Source: Larix kaempferi
Taxonomy: Eukaryota > Streptophyta > Pinopsida > Pinales > Pinaceae
Length of the DNA: 64,000 nt
Reading direction: 5' to 3'
NCBI GenBank assembly: GCA_027924585.1
Contig: BSBM01000904.1
Span: 15,226,501 to 15,290,500 of the forward strand
Below, piece by piece: positions 21,021 through 33,963 of this stretch. The position numbers and the translations under genes were made by a program. Below the pieces are notes generated by a model, which was given only the letters and a program-made list of their open reading frames with translations, was not told the DNA's origin and did not search any database. Position 1 is the stretch's first letter. Each line of letters begins with the position of its first letter.

Positions 21021-21246
21021 GTCCCCGGGGTGTAGGCCAGTTGGCAATAGGGTGCACTAAGGAACTCGTTATGACATCGTGGGTTCAAACCTTGACTAGC
21101 CCTGTGTGTCACACGTGGAGTAGCATTGGTATGCCTTGGGGTATAGTGGTAGTGGACCAAAATTGACCCCATCTAATGCGAGTACGAGCTTGGTCCCAAT
21201 TGTCGGTTTCCTTAGTTACAAATTATAAATTATAAATTAATAAATA
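21021..21246 (+). mobile_element. tRNA-derived SINE (family B)
   Basis: The 12-bp word TATCAAATTGTT occurs at 21009-21020 and 21256-21267; the duplication extends to about 20 bp with one indel. The head has an A-box-like TAGGCCAGTTGG (21033-21044) and a B box GGTTCAAACC (21082-21091). The 3' end CAATTGTCGGTTTCCTTAG is shared with the SINE at 37808. Confidence 0.85.
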
Positions 21247-21355
21247 AATATTATTTATCAAATTGTTAAATTGTTACTATGTATCTTGAAAAATTATTAT
21301 AAATACTTTTATGTTTCATCTTTATAATAATTATAAATAAAAATATATTTTTCTT

Positions 21356-21583
21356 GTTTGTTAGAGTGTCTTTGATTTGCGGGATTAGCCTGTGATTTAA
21401 GAAACTGCGACCTAGAGGCATTTAAGCTGTCAAAATCACCTAGGGATCGCACCCAGTCTAGACCACACCAACCCTTAGCATGAATAAATTTATAGGTGTT
21501 TCCTCCCACTACCGCATAGTTTCGAACCATGGGCTGCCTAACAAACGAAACCCATAGAAACCAATTGTGCTAGTGGAACTTGA
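21356..21583 (-). mobile_element. tRNA-derived SINE (family A), second copy
   Basis: On the minus strand it has TAGCACAATTGG, GGTTCGAAAC (about 21519-21528) and GGGAGGAAACACC, in the same order as 20056-20283. Both share gtcaaaatca and a cctagggatcgcacc-like word. Target duplication not found, so it is older or trimmed. Confidence 0.65.
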
Positions 21584-21589
21584 CAATTC

Positions 21590-23179
21590 AAAATTAAAAA
21601 AAAATGTTAGCAAAAATAATTTTAAAATATAAAGGATATGGGGACCTATTTTAGAAATGTGAAGGAAATGGAGCTATTGTTAAGAGTCATTGAGCTTGAT
21701 AAAGGTAATGAAATTGGGTGTCTTTTACGGAAAAAAAAAATATAAATACTAGTTTATTTTAAAGTTAGAATATGATATGTTGTTGCATTCATAAGTGCTT
21801 TTTAGAATTCAATATGAATGAGAAATGTAATTTAATGCGCAAGTGGAGTTGACCATGACACTTTAATAAAATAATAAAATATTAAGAAAATGAAAATTTT
21901 ACAATGTTGACCCTAACCTAAAGTTGAAAACCGAAAATATACATATTCCAATTGATTAAAACTAAAAAAATTAATGAGATTTGGACAATTCTTGTGATGT
22001 GATCTTGGAGTTGAGACATCCCATGACTAACCCATGGATTTACATACTAAACCATTATAAATCCATTTTAAATCCATTCAAGTGCAAACCCTTTTTAGAG
22101 TGCAAAATTTGAGGAAAAGTTTCCACCTCAAGGAATTTGATCCATCTTGAATCTTGGTAAATCTAGAGTTAAGATGAATCTATATTGGTGTTCTAATGAG
22201 TGAGATGAAGCATATCCTGAATGGTTTTCCTTGAATAATAGTGATGAGTCAACTAGCTTTAGTTTTTCTTAAATAATAGTGATGAGTCAACTAACTTTTG
22301 TGATAGTAACCAGTGATATCTTCAATACCAATCAATTACATTATGATAAGTTTTGTCATCTTCAAAAAAAATAAAACATATCATAATAAAAATAATTCAA
22401 ATTTAATTATTTTTATATTTAAATAAAATCTAGAAAATAATAATTTTATATTTTAACTATATAAAACATATCATAATTGTACTTAAATTGTTTGGAATTA
22501 CAATAAATAAGTTATATATTAAACAATTTTAATATGTTCATATTACATTCGCACCACTCTATAATATTATTATGATCTTTTCATAACAATGCTTTCCACG
22601 TTGAGACTCTTCTTTCCTCTTTATAATATTACCACTTTTTCTACATTACGTTCTTCTCAAGCTTTCACGCTTTATATTAAAGTGCATGTAATATTCTAAT
22701 TTTAATGTATTAGGAAACACTTACCTATGGTTCTAGAAATCTTACTGAAATGATATGTTTTGCCTTGGATACTCATATTTATTCCTAGTCAATTTAGAGT
22801 GCCAATTATTCTCTGAATTGACTGCCAACAAAGTAAATTGCAATCAAAGTTATTATCATATTTGGACTAGTATTTTTTTAATTAATTATAAAAATAATAA
22901 GATAATATAAAGTAATTATTTTTATTTTATTATATAAAAAATATTTATTTATTAAGAAACATTATAGAAATGGATATTGATATTTTAATTTTAAAATATT
23001 TTTAAATGGTTAAATATAAAATTAATGTTTAATTGTTTTGGTCATGTTTATAATTTTTATTTTTTAAATTTAAAAATAAAACTTAATATAATTATATCTC
23101 AGTGATTTTTATTTTAAAAATAAAACTATGTAAAAATATATTTAACTATGGATGTTTCCATAGTAGTTAGGCGTTGTTT
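21590..23179. other. Unassigned AT-rich spacer
   Basis: No open frame above 60 residues and no recognisable repeat beyond short A/T runs. A 35-base word around tagtgatgagtcaactagc occurs twice near 22235-22290. Confidence 0.4.
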
Positions 23180-23720
23180 CATAATTTTTGGATTTCACTC
23201 ATTTTGAAGAATCAAAATGACTTTATTTAGGATTGAAAAAGATTAGGCTAAATACATAAGGAGTTGGAGGATTAGCTATTACAATTAACATAGAAAATAA
23301 TTATTAATAATAAAAAGTTAAGAAAAACAAAATGATTAAAAAAAATAAAAGTCATAATAAAAATGTTCATAAATTTAAAAAGGAAAATAGAAAAGGATTA
23401 ATAAATGAAAAAGATAATAAATAAAGATTAAGATTAATAAAAGAATATTTAAAAAAAATATTATAGATAAAGAAAAACCTGTTTATAATAATGAAAAGGG
23501 CTTAAAATAATGAAATAAAAAGGAGTTGAACGGTTTAAAAAGTAAGAAGTTTTAAGAACAAGATTGGTTAATAACTGAGTTATAAGAAATTGAAGTTTAA
23601 AAAAATAATAATAATAAAGACGGGATTAAAGAAATATTATTATTATTAAAAATATTTAATTATTAAAATAAATTAAAGATAAAAATAATGGAATAAAGGA
23701 GGATGAGATGTAAGATAATA
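23180..23720 (+). repeat. Left arm of a large imperfect inverted repeat
   Basis: Reverse-complement of this arm aligns in order with 26270-26990: for example ttaattattaaaataaatta at about 23658 mirrors 26306-26330, and aaaaaggagttgaacggttt mirrors the aaaccattgaaccccttttt word at 26403. Boundaries are approximate. Confidence 0.7.
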
Positions 23721-24984
23721 AATGTAAAAGGGGTTGGAAGAAGGATAAAGAAGGGGAGGGTTGAAAATGCTAACCACAATTGGTTCAGATTCTTGAAACC
23801 AAAATGAATAACATTAAATTGTTAAAAGGAGAGGAGGGTGGATATTTAAATGAGAAAGAGTGAGAATGTAATAAGGATAAAAACAACGGGTAAGGTTAGA
23901 TTATAGAGATGATGGCTTGAGGCTAATCAGAGTCAATGTCTCTATAAATATGTTATTGTCTCTCTAATCTAGCCCCCCTTCTTTATTAATCGTCCAATCT
24001 CTTTTGCATTTATTATCTTATATCCTCTTTCTTCTTATTAGTCCATGTTGTAGGCAGAGACTGTATGTTCTGTGTTTGTGTATTAGTTAATGTGGATATT
24101 TTTTATTTTTTTTTAAGTTAGATCAAAGTCAAGTTTAAATTTGTATTTATAATTTATTTTTTGAGAAATTTTGTTCAACTTTTATTGGATGGGAGGTCTT
24201 GAAGTGACCATTTTGATCATTGCTCAGTATTAAAAAAATTAAGAAAAAAACAAAAAATACTTACCTTTAACTTAACCTTATTTGTGGATGTTGTCAAATG
24301 ATCTGAGGATTACTTGGGTCATTACGCAACTCAGGTATGTTGTCAGAAGATGATTTCGGCTACTGTGTACATGACACAACACATGTTTGTATTTAATATA
24401 GTAGTTGAGGAAGGTAACCCAAGTGGCTCACATATTGCCACGAAATGGTAGGCATTAATATCATGTAACACTTGTGCATTCTCTAAGAGGTATCGCCAGA
24501 CATTTTCCATCTATGGTTTTGGTTTCGGAGGTAGGTAACTCTCAACGATTGTTGTTTACTCTGTTCATTCTACATAGTACCGGGGCTTGGCCCTGTGAAT
24601 AATTTTTCAATGTTACGCTCAACCTTAAACTCAATTTATAATTAAACTATTCGAGAGGAATTCTAAGATCAAATATGACAGTTAACAACACTTCGAGGGG
24701 AAATGCTTTCAGATCTTATGCATGAAATGAGATATGCATATGCGTGAGGCGAGACATCGACCAAAGAGTTCCACCTGATAGAAATATGAAATTTGGATTA
24801 TCAACTCTATCTCTAGAAATATGTGTGAGGTGAGACATCCACCTAATTTCTAGATTTTCAACTCTGTCTCTTACATGGTTGTAAAGAAACTCTAGAATTA
24901 TTAGGCTTAGCCATAGTTACTTATTTCATTTTTTTGTTGTGATCTGTTAGTTTGAGGATACTGGAACAAGGGAATTGAGATATG
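23721..24984. other. Spacer inside the inverted repeat
   Basis: No coding signal. The word atagagatgatggcttgagg and nearby repeats of gtctctctaatcta hint at degraded repeats but could not be assigned. Confidence 0.4.
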
Positions 24985-24989
24985 CATAC

Positions 24990-25494
24990 TGTTAGAAAAA
25001 CAAGATCACGGAGCAATAACAATAAACAAAAATGCAAATATAATCACACAAACACATTACAAGAGAGACACCAATATATCGTGGTTCACCCAAGATGGGC
25101 TACGTCCAAACTGAAATTGCCAGTCCTTATTATTATACCGTCTAGCAAAGTGAAGGGATACAACCTGCAGCACAACCGCTGCACTTCCTCTCACACTCTC
25201 TCACAGTCTCTCTTCACGATCTCAGAGATCTTTACAATGCATAATACCTAATACATCAACCCTAGCCATGTTACAATGTCTTTCTTTTATAAGAGAAATA
25301 CAATGGGAAAATACCACGGGTTACCCAAAACAATGGGCCCGTAAACTGTTGGCGAAAAAAGCCCCAAAAAATTTTCTCGGGGGCGCTGCCCCCGGACCCC
25401 CTGGGGATCGTGCCGAGATCATAACCAAACCTGGGGTTCAAACACGACTGAATCATCATCTATGAGACTGGAAGATCAGGCTCCACAAACAACA
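24990..25494 (-). mobile_element. Copia-type solo LTR
   Basis: It has TG/CA ends and a perfect 5-bp duplication CATAC (24985-24989 and 25495-25499). On the minus strand the order is typical of plant copia LTRs: a GGGGGCAGCGCCCCCGAG block, a TATA-like CTTATAAAAGAAAG, then GTGAACCACGATATATTGG in the R/U5 part. No internal sequence or second LTR remains, so unequal recombination between LTRs removed the element. Confidence 0.92.
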
Positions 25495-25499
25495 CATAC

Positions 25500-25855
25500 T
25501 AGAAGGAGTTTTTGGCATAGACATCGTACAAAGTATCCTCCTATTACAAAATTTTAGAGGACCATGGTCTCCAAATCTCGAAGACTAGCCTAGAAGAGGT
25601 TTGTTGACCATAAACATTATACTCTATAGCAAATCTATAGAAAATCCATCTCGGCCATGCTAAAAACAGTTGTTGATGAGGATTGCACTCTTGATAACTT
25701 TGGTTTTGTATGTGGGGCAGTTTATTATGCTAGACATAATGGTTCGTTTTCTATCAACAGGTTGTCAAACAATTCGTCAACCTATTATATGATATAGATA
25801 TGGAATTTTAATACTTACATATTGTTAAATATATATTTAAATTCTTAATTCTTAT

Positions 25856-25893
<38 letters not shown>

Positions 25894-26269
25894 CTACAAT
25901 TGCATACATGCTGACAGTTAGCTCTATTGGAGCATCCCAACTTTCTTCATTGCAATACCCATCCCAATATGTCCCTTTGAGAGGAGGTGGTGGTCAACAA
26001 TGAGATCTTATGCATATATGAGTACTTTTCCAATTATTAGTTTTGGTAACCAAAGTTATTGATACTTATTTTAACTTTTTGAACATAAAATTTAAAATAA
26101 GAATATTTATTTTTAAGATAAAAATTGAAAAAATATATTAGTAAAATGTATAACTATCAAATTTATATTTTATCATTATCTTTTAAATGATAATATCATT
26201 GTATTTTTATAATAGATAGCTATTAGTTGATATTTAATATTAATGTTTTCTTTTATACATTAAAACATG
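25500..26269. other. Spacer with (TA)n run
   Basis: Contains about 15 TA units at 25861-25892; otherwise no recognised feature. Confidence 0.5.
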
Positions 26270-26990
26270 AACTAAGCTGCACTTAACTCTCTTTTTTCAT
26301 CTTTAATTTATTTTAATAATTAAAATTTTTAATAATAATAATAATAATATTCCTTTAATTCCCTCTTTATTTTCTTTTTAAACTTCAATTTTTTAATCTT
26401 TTTAAACCATTGAACCCCTTTTTATTTCACTATTTTAAACCATTTTTCATTATTATAAATAAGTTTTTCTTTACTTATAATAAATATTTTTCAAAAATCT
26501 TCTTTTTATTAATCCTAACCCTTTTTATTATCCCTTTTTCTTTTTATTAATCATAACCCTTTTTATTATCTTTTTTTCTTTTTATTAATCCTAACCCTTT
26601 TTATTATCCTTTTGAGTTTATTAACCCCTTTTTATTATCCTTTTTTCTTTTTATTAATCCTAACCCTTTTCATTATCCTTTTTTTCTTTTTATTAATCCT
26701 AACCCTTTTTATTATCCTTTTGAGTTTATTAACCCCTTTTTATTTTCCTTTTTTAGATTTATTAACATTTTTATTATAACGCTCAGTTCTTTTTTTTATC
26801 ATTATGTTTTTCTCAATTTTTATTTTATTATTAATAATTATTTTTTCATTTTAGTCTTTTTTATTTAATTAATTTTCTAGCTTTTAGTTTTATATATATT
26901 TAACTTAATCATTTCTATCTTAAAGTAGATTTATTTTAATTCCTTAAAAATAGGTGGAGTATCCACTCAAACAATGATTCCAAAACTACA
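26270..26990 (-). repeat. Right arm of the large inverted repeat
   Basis: Reverse-complement partner of 23180-23720. It is longer than the left arm mainly because a minisatellite has expanded inside it. Confidence 0.7.
26490..26760. repeat. Minisatellite of about 40-60 bp units
   Basis: Units share ttattaatcctaaccctttt and ttattatcctttttt. The CCTAACCC word inside each unit resembles a telomere repeat but is not tandem at 7 bp. Confidence 0.85.
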
Positions 26991-26999
26991 AAATAAAAA

Positions 27000-28980
27000 T
27001 TCAAAAAATATAAAGCAATGTAAAAATACAATTATAAACAAATCAATTAATTTTTTCTTTTTCTTTTTCAAATTTTATAAATCAAAATTAATATGATAAG
27101 CCATAACCACCATATCACTATATTAAATATATATTGATGTATTATGTCTTTTAGATTTACAAAGTTTATAATATAACAATTTAAAAGAAGAATAAGTTAA
27201 TCAAATATACTTTTATATGTTATGTTTTTGTAAATTTTAAAATAATAGTTAGTAAGTTAAATTTAAATTGGTATTGTTTTCTTGGTATAAATTTTAAGGT
27301 AATAGCTAGGAAGTGAAATTGGTAATGTTTTCTTGAATAAATAAGAGTAGTTATGAAGAAGAGTGAGACTTATACTTAACATAGGTGAATTGCAATCAAC
27401 AATGTCTCTCAAATTTACTCACTCTTATTATGTTAGGTGTTCCTTACTCTTCTCAAACTCAAATTAGTTAGTGTTTCCACTCTCATCATGTCATGTATCC
27501 TCTTTATAGTTGAATCATGAGATTACTAAACCATTATACTTGAGATTTCAAAGCTACTTAGACATCAATATTTTTTCATTTTAATTTATTAATGTAATAC
27601 ATCTTTTCTACCCAGATGTAATTATATTTTTCGGTTTCCACGTGATTTTCCATTTGTCTCCATACTCACTCTACTAAGTTATTACATAATCCCTTCAAAG
27701 TCATTTTGAGTTTGACCTCAAAGTGAGTCCACCAAATTGCTTAGTACTTTTAACTTGTTTCCACATTTTTTTTTCATTTGTCAACACACTCACTCTACTT
27801 AACTCTTGCTATTATATTCCATAATCCCGTATAATCCCTTCACATTCATTTTGAGTTTGACCTCAAGATGAATCCACCAAATTGCTTGGTGATCTTATCT
27901 TATGTTTAAGTTATTTATTTTTAACTTAGCTCTTTTTTTTTTTTCAAAATAGATAATCTTGTTATAGAATCTGTATTATAAATATTTTTGCTAATCTTTT
28001 ACCAATTAATAAAAATGTCCAAATTAATAGAAATATCTCAAATGTCTTTGCTACTCACTCCCAAAATAACTAAATGTCTTGAATATCTTTATTACTTAAT
28101 CACAAAATAACTAAATATAATAACACACAAATACATCAAAGCAACATTATCTAAGGCTACATTAAACTTACTTTATTACTTAGCAAAAATTACTATATGA
28201 CCCCAATGAATATTTCTATTATAATTATAATTCTCTTATATTTTAAAGTTATGCATATATACATGCCCCCAATCAATCAAACTATTAAAAAATCAATCAA
28301 AATCTTGGATGAGTTCAAAATTATAACTTTTATTTCATCATATTAGCTTTTTAAAATCAATCAAAAGCTTGGATGAGTTCAAAATTATAACTTTTATTTC
28401 ATTTTATTGTATCTATTAAATTCATTAAAAAAAAAATTAATAATTCAATACAAAATTAGAGGGTTCCTTCATTCTCAATATAATTATATAACTTCATTTT
28501 ATTATCCATTGCCTTTAGTTTGTTAACACTATTGCAATTGATTTGTTGTTTGTATTAAAGATATGCTAATAAAACAATTTATTCAAAAACAAACGAAATA
28601 CTTTTTATTATTTATACTAAACCAATTATACAAACAAAAATGTTTTATCCACCAACTCTTATTTCCTCATGGTAAGTGGTTTCTAATTCCTTTTTTCTTC
28701 TAATAATATTTTTTTTCTTGCTATTCATAATGTGAATAAAAAAAACTTACAAGTGACTCATATCCTATGGATAGTTCTATGATAAAATTCAATACAGTTA
28801 TCTTTCAGTTTTGAGTTCATATAAAGTCTCTTACATATCATCCAATAATTGGATTTTTTACAAAATATATCATATTTACAAAAAATATCTTATATTCAAA
28901 AGATATCCTAATTATGCTTAGATATCCCAAAAAGTTTCACAAAATACCAAAAAAACTAAGATTAATAGATCCTAATGAGT
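27000..28980. other. AT-rich spacer with two small tandem duplications
   Basis: A unit of about 120 bases containing gagtttgacctcaa and ccaccaaattgctta occurs at about 27638-27745 and again at 27765-27885. A 64-base unit with cttggatgagttcaaaatta occurs at about 28293 and 28357. No gene seen. Confidence 0.7.
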
Positions 28981-28990
28981 CCCTCCTCCC

Positions 28991-29860
28991 TTAGTTGAAG
29001 TAGGAGAAATGTAAGATACCATCACCAAGATTCAGTTCTTTCTTAGAGAGAGTATTAGCTCTTTGGTTAAAATACCGAGAGATATGTTGAAAGTTGACTA
29101 TGGAGAACTGATGTATAAGTGACATAATTCTTGATTCCCAATGGTCTAGTAAAGCCACCCGAAGAAGGCGCTTGCCTTAGGCCCAATCAAGGATAGCAGT
29201 AGAATCACCAAGGGCCTAAATCTGTAATATGTTTTTAGATGGAAAATGACAGTAGACCCCATAGAGCCAATAGTTCATCCCTGGAGTTACTCCCCAAGCC
29301 GCATCCAAAATAAATCTCATAATAACAGTGAAGTGAAATGACAAATAGGCATCCTGCACCACATAATCCTCTCTGCTCAGCCCCGTCAAAATACTGTGAC
29401 TGTGCACCTACAATAAATCTTCGAAAAGTAAATATGTTGAATCTTATCTTTAGTCTTCTTATCATTGACACTAGAGAGAAATTGTATTATAATAGTACGA
29501 GCTCAAGCATAGTTAAACCTAAAATCATAAAATAATATAAGATTCCTCAAACGCCATATACTCCATATAAAATACAAAGGAAAGGATGAGTAATGTCTTC
29601 TCCAACCGAACCATCTCGCAAGTGTCGAATCTAATGTACCCTAGTTCCAGAGGAAATCTATGCCCCAATGAACAGAGACAGCACTCGAGCGTTGTAAAGT
29701 AATATGACAATGCACAAACAAGTGTTCCACCATCTCAGCACCACGATAACATAGAGGACATCCATTGGGTCCCATACCTCCTCTACGAGTAAAATTTTCA
29801 CCCGTAAAAATCTTATTGTTCAATACTAACCAAACAAAACACAATATTTTGATAGGGGCA
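28991..29860 (-). pseudogene. LINE 3' end: zinc-binding RT tail and RNase H, broken
   Basis: Minus-strand translation gives CFVWLVLNNKIFTGENFTRR and GCPLCYRGAEMVEHLFVHC, the zf-RVT block found after plant LINE reverse transcriptases. Further on, FDGAEQRGLCGAGCL and LGSNSRDELLALWGLL form the plant LINE RNase H. A final block, near QFSIVNFQHISRYFNQRAN-like residues, ends at TAA 28991-28993. Frames change several times and stops occur, so it is dead. The upstream RT lies beyond about 30000 and was not recognised. Confidence 0.82.
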
Positions 29861-30249
29861 TGTCACTACCATAAACAAAGAAACCACCACCGCACTGACT
29901 CAGGATGATGTTTTGAAGCAATGGTTGAATAAGCCCAATCTATGGTGATGTCCCCAATCTAATCCCCCAAGACCAAACAAGACGATCAGACTCTGACTGC
30001 AGCCTAATCCCACAATGATAAAGAGATTTTGTATATCCATCTCACTCCCGACCAGTCGCCCCCAATAGTCCAATATCTAATGTTGATAAAAATTGGACAT
30101 AAACCTTCGTTACCAACCATTCCTACCTACGTCATTTTATTTAAAAAACAAAAATAAAATATGACGTTGGTGAATACATATGAATGATCTATGTAAAAAG
30201 TAGATAAGTCACCAACAAAAATAAAAAAGTAAATTAAAGAATTTATATA

Positions 30250-30840
30250 TTAGCGACAGCGAGAACATTTTCACGGACGAGTGCAATGCTCAAGGTACGG
30301 CAGACTACGTAAGCGTTGAGTACGACTACACTCTTCCATATTGGTCCTGCGACTCGCAGAATAGCTGCCCGTTACCGACGCTGCCCGCTGCAAACCTGCC
30401 CGTTGCCCGCTGCAAACCTGCCCGTTGCCCGTCAAACAGTTAGGCATTAAACACTCTGTCAATTTATGGACCCTCGCATTAACTTTCACGTGAAACCAAA
30501 CTAATTTGAGAAATTAATCGAAATCAGAGTGACTGTCGGCAAGATCTGTCGGCAAGAACTGCCAGCTGGTGAGCCAATCCGGGCCGTCGGATGAGCGCAT
30601 CGGACGGCACATGAAGATTCTATTTCAGGCTGGCAATTCTCCAGTGGGACCCACCATCTCATTGTACGTACTCCAAATACTTTTAAATTTGGTTCAGATG
30701 TTACTAATTTTCCACGTGTTCCTTCTCTCCTCCTCTCCTTTTTGTAACTTTGACCTACCAATAATGCAAATTTCATGCGATTGGCAATGCTCGTGTGCTG
30801 TGCTTACGTGGACAGCACGGTGAGCTGGCATTTTCAGGTT
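30250..30840. promoter_or_regulatory. GC-richer patch with ACGT boxes, promoter-like
   Basis: Balanced base composition against AT-rich surroundings. It holds G-box cores CACGTG at 30487-30492 (inside the palindrome TTTCACGTGAAA) and 30713-30718, TACGTG at 30805-30810, a 26-bp near-palindrome at 30583-30608 (GCCGTCGGATG...CATCGGACGGC) and a 22-bp tandem duplication around 30381-30430. Such clusters are common in plant promoters, but no gene follows on either side; it may be a promoter fragment carried here by rearrangement. Confidence 0.35.
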
Positions 30841-32125
30841 TCTTTTATTATGTATAAATTCCAAAATTAGCTAAAATATCTACAATCTCCCTAAAAGAGT
30901 CGTAATAGTTTTTGTAAAGGGTATGATATAATATATTTTCTTTGGCATAGAGTTTGGAAAGTTAAACTATGATTAAAATTTGTCTTAGTCTACCTACATC
31001 ATACATCACTCTATTCAATTTGAAAATTCAGCATCTACTCTACTTGCACCATTGAAGTAGCTAGTCCACCTACCATGATTTGGGAATCAAGGTGATGCAA
31101 TCATTGTCCACATTATGTTGGTTGTCATGCTTTTGTCCATGGGATATGGTTTAAGGAGTAAGTTAATAAATTAGAAAATTTTTTAAAAATTATAAGTTAT
31201 TTGAATTTGGTTGAAAGTTGTTTTATATGATCGATAGGAATTTTGATTGTGGAATTTTCCTTGAATTTTGATCTATTATAAAATAGATTATTTCGTAAGG
31301 GTAAATGTTACTTTGTTAGAAAAATATAGATTTATTAGAAGGTTTATTTTGGCCACTTATTAATTCACTCCTATAGTTTAACCATAAAATAACAAGAATT
31401 TATTACAATGAGTGTAGATCTATATCTATAAGTAAAAGGTTATGAGTTTAATCAACAATTACAAAATTTTGAAAAAATGAATAGGCAAATTTTACCTCAT
31501 TAGAAAAATATGGACTCATTGAAAGGTTGGATTTGTACATTTATCAAATCACTTACGGTTGAATGGTAAAACGATGGGAGATCATATAATGAGTGCATAA
31601 TCCATATATGGTTTGATGTTTTGGTCAATGATCCATATTCACAATTCAAAGTTTATAAGTTCCAACCTCCAAGTGATCTTCCTTCATCGCAACAATTTCA
31701 TACATGAATAAGTCATTGATGATCTGGTACCTTGCCAATCAACATGATTTGGTGTTTAGGGTGAGGACCGATTTATATGGAAATGGGGAAGAGAAATGTT
31801 ACTATAGAACAAGATACTTACTTTCATATTTCGACAAAGAAAACTATCTTTTATTTATTTTTATAAAAGCATCTCTTATTTTTCGCCTGAGTCAAGGACT
31901 TAGTTCCCTTCAAATTCCCCTATCCTACTACCAAAATATATATGTGTATCTATTGGGATTGGGCTTTAACATTTGGAGTTCATGGATTATCACTCACGTG
32001 ACATGTCACTCTGAGGATTCTCAATTTTAGATGCTAAAGGCACCCTCCCTTTAAGAACCAAACCTAGGCCAGTGATGGAAAACTCCCACTAATTTACCAC
32101 TTGACCACAACTCAATCGACTGCAT
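30841..32125. other. Unassigned spacer with dispersed repeat words
   Basis: The phrase acttcatacatgaata, with a ttccacc-like start, recurs near 31650-31730, 32780-32820 and 32905-32945, suggesting old copies of one short repeat. The ORF at 31704-32030 has no recognisable domain. Confidence 0.4.
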
Positions 32126-32577
32126 TATGGTCATAGCCGTATTAGTTAGTGTTTTGTTTTAAGGATGACAAGATGGTGGGATTTGATCCACATATGTGTG
32201 CGCACGGAGTGCAAGCAAGCCTCATATATTCAACCACTACCTCTGGGTGCCCCCATCACAACCTTGGGGGATTGATGCCCTCGTGAGAATTGAATCTAGT
32301 CATCAATGAAAAACTCATCATTCTTAACCAGTGGATCCAATTCCTTTGGGATTAAATTGTGGTCGTAGTGGTAACAATTAATTTTTTGTCTTAAGGATGA
32401 CAAGAAGGTGGGATTTTATCCATGTATTTGTGCACAAGGAGTGCAATGCAAGCCTCACACATTCGACCACTACCTTAGGGACCAAATGCCCACATGGGAA
32501 CTAAACCTTGGTATTCGGTGAAAAACTCATCATTCCTCAATAGCGGGTCCAACCCCTTTGGGTAAAAAAAATGTCTA
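32126..32577 (-). mobile_element. Two head-to-tail SINE-like copies
   Basis: Units at about 32126-32350 and 32351-32577 share aaggatgacaagaaggtggg, a gagtgcaa...gcaagcctca block and gaaaaactcatcattc. The minus strand carries B-box-like words (GATTCAATTC, GGTTTAGTTCCC) and the plus-strand left ends are T-rich, fitting a tRNA-related SINE dimer. No target duplication fixed. Confidence 0.45.
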
Positions 32578-33844
32578 TTACATACTAAACACCTCCTTTT
32601 ATAGGAAAACCAAAATGAGGATGGTTAACATTGACCATGTCTTACCCATTTATTTAAATATTACATCTAACTAGCTAATTATTATAGACCCAACTACTTG
32701 ATAATGACTAATTACAATCAACCACGTGTTCCATACTACTAATATACACAAATAAAAGGTTCTGAGTTCCATCCCCCTAGTGGTCTTCCATGATCATGAC
32801 AACTTCATACATGAATAAATATTTAATCACATAGGTACTTTGCAACACCATGGTCTTATGTCTAGTTTAAAAATCAATATCCACAAGTAAAATTTTATAA
32901 GTTCCACCCCCCAAAGCAATCTCTCTTGATCATGACAACTCCATATATAAAAAAAAAAAAATTATGTGAGGTTTTGTCAAACACCCTTATTTAGTATTTT
33001 CATTAAAATATATATCCCAAAGTAAAATGTAATTACACCAACAAAAGTGAAATGCATTATATAACCTAGTATTTAAGAAATTATAATATTAATATTATAT
33101 GTATAATACTAATACTCAACTCAATATAATATATTATACAAATATGAAAACAAGAATTATATATAGAGAGAGATATATAACCCTTCTAAAAAAATTTAAC
33201 TAGATCCATGCCATTCATAAAACTTTTTAAGTGAATTCCTTAACTTGAGATCTCCCATGATTTGTATAGTTGTCGATTCCTTTACTATTCCAAGAAAAAC
33301 TTTTTTGGTGTCATCCACCTTGAGATGAATCTAAACATTTCCATTTTACCACTTTTTATCTCTAACTTTTCTTTCCTCGAGTAACACAATCAATAATGTC
33401 AATGAAAATTAAAAAAATAATGTGTACTTTATTCCATGCCTTTGTCAAACTACAACTCCCAATATTAACACAATTTTATGAGGAGAATCGTACATCCAAA
33501 TGCTTTGAAGTTCATTATTTATATTGGATATCAGCTTAACGAAGTTCTACTCCACTCCATTCCTAAGCACACATGTCTCTTTTTTAGTATGATTGTGGTA
33601 CTCACTTGGAAAGAGACAGACCCATCCATTTTGTTATTATTGGATTTTGACCCAAAGTTACATTAGTGCCATTACATCAATACGGAAAGGTCCTTGAAAC
33701 ACCGTCCTATTATATCACATCAAGTATGTGGCCCTTGTTAGTTCTATTTTTACATTAGAGGTGTCTGAAACCCACCAACACCTCTCAAGTGAACACACAC
33801 TCCAAGTTAAAATCCAACTATGTTGATACACAAATGGAGCTCAA
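32578..33844. other. Unassigned AT-rich spacer
   Basis: Short tandem words and chance ORFs only. Confidence 0.4.
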
Positions 33845-33963
33845 GTTTTTACAGGTAAAAATTGCTAATCCAAGTAAATTATTTAAAAGTGTATCCAGTC
33901 CCTGTTTTTACAGGTAAAAATTGCTAATCCAAGTAAATTATTTGCAAGTGTACCCAGTACCTA
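33845..33963. repeat. 60-bp tandem duplication
   Basis: tttttacaggtaaaaattgc plus the next 40 bases occurs twice in a row with few differences. Confidence 0.9.

Noticed and set aside
21082-21091. tRNA gene suggested by the B box
   Set aside because: No cloverleaf could be drawn; the target duplication and shared 3' end show a SINE.
26490-26760. Interstitial telomere array
   Set aside because: The CCTAACCC word recurs only once per 40-60-bp unit; no 7-bp tandem telomere repeat.
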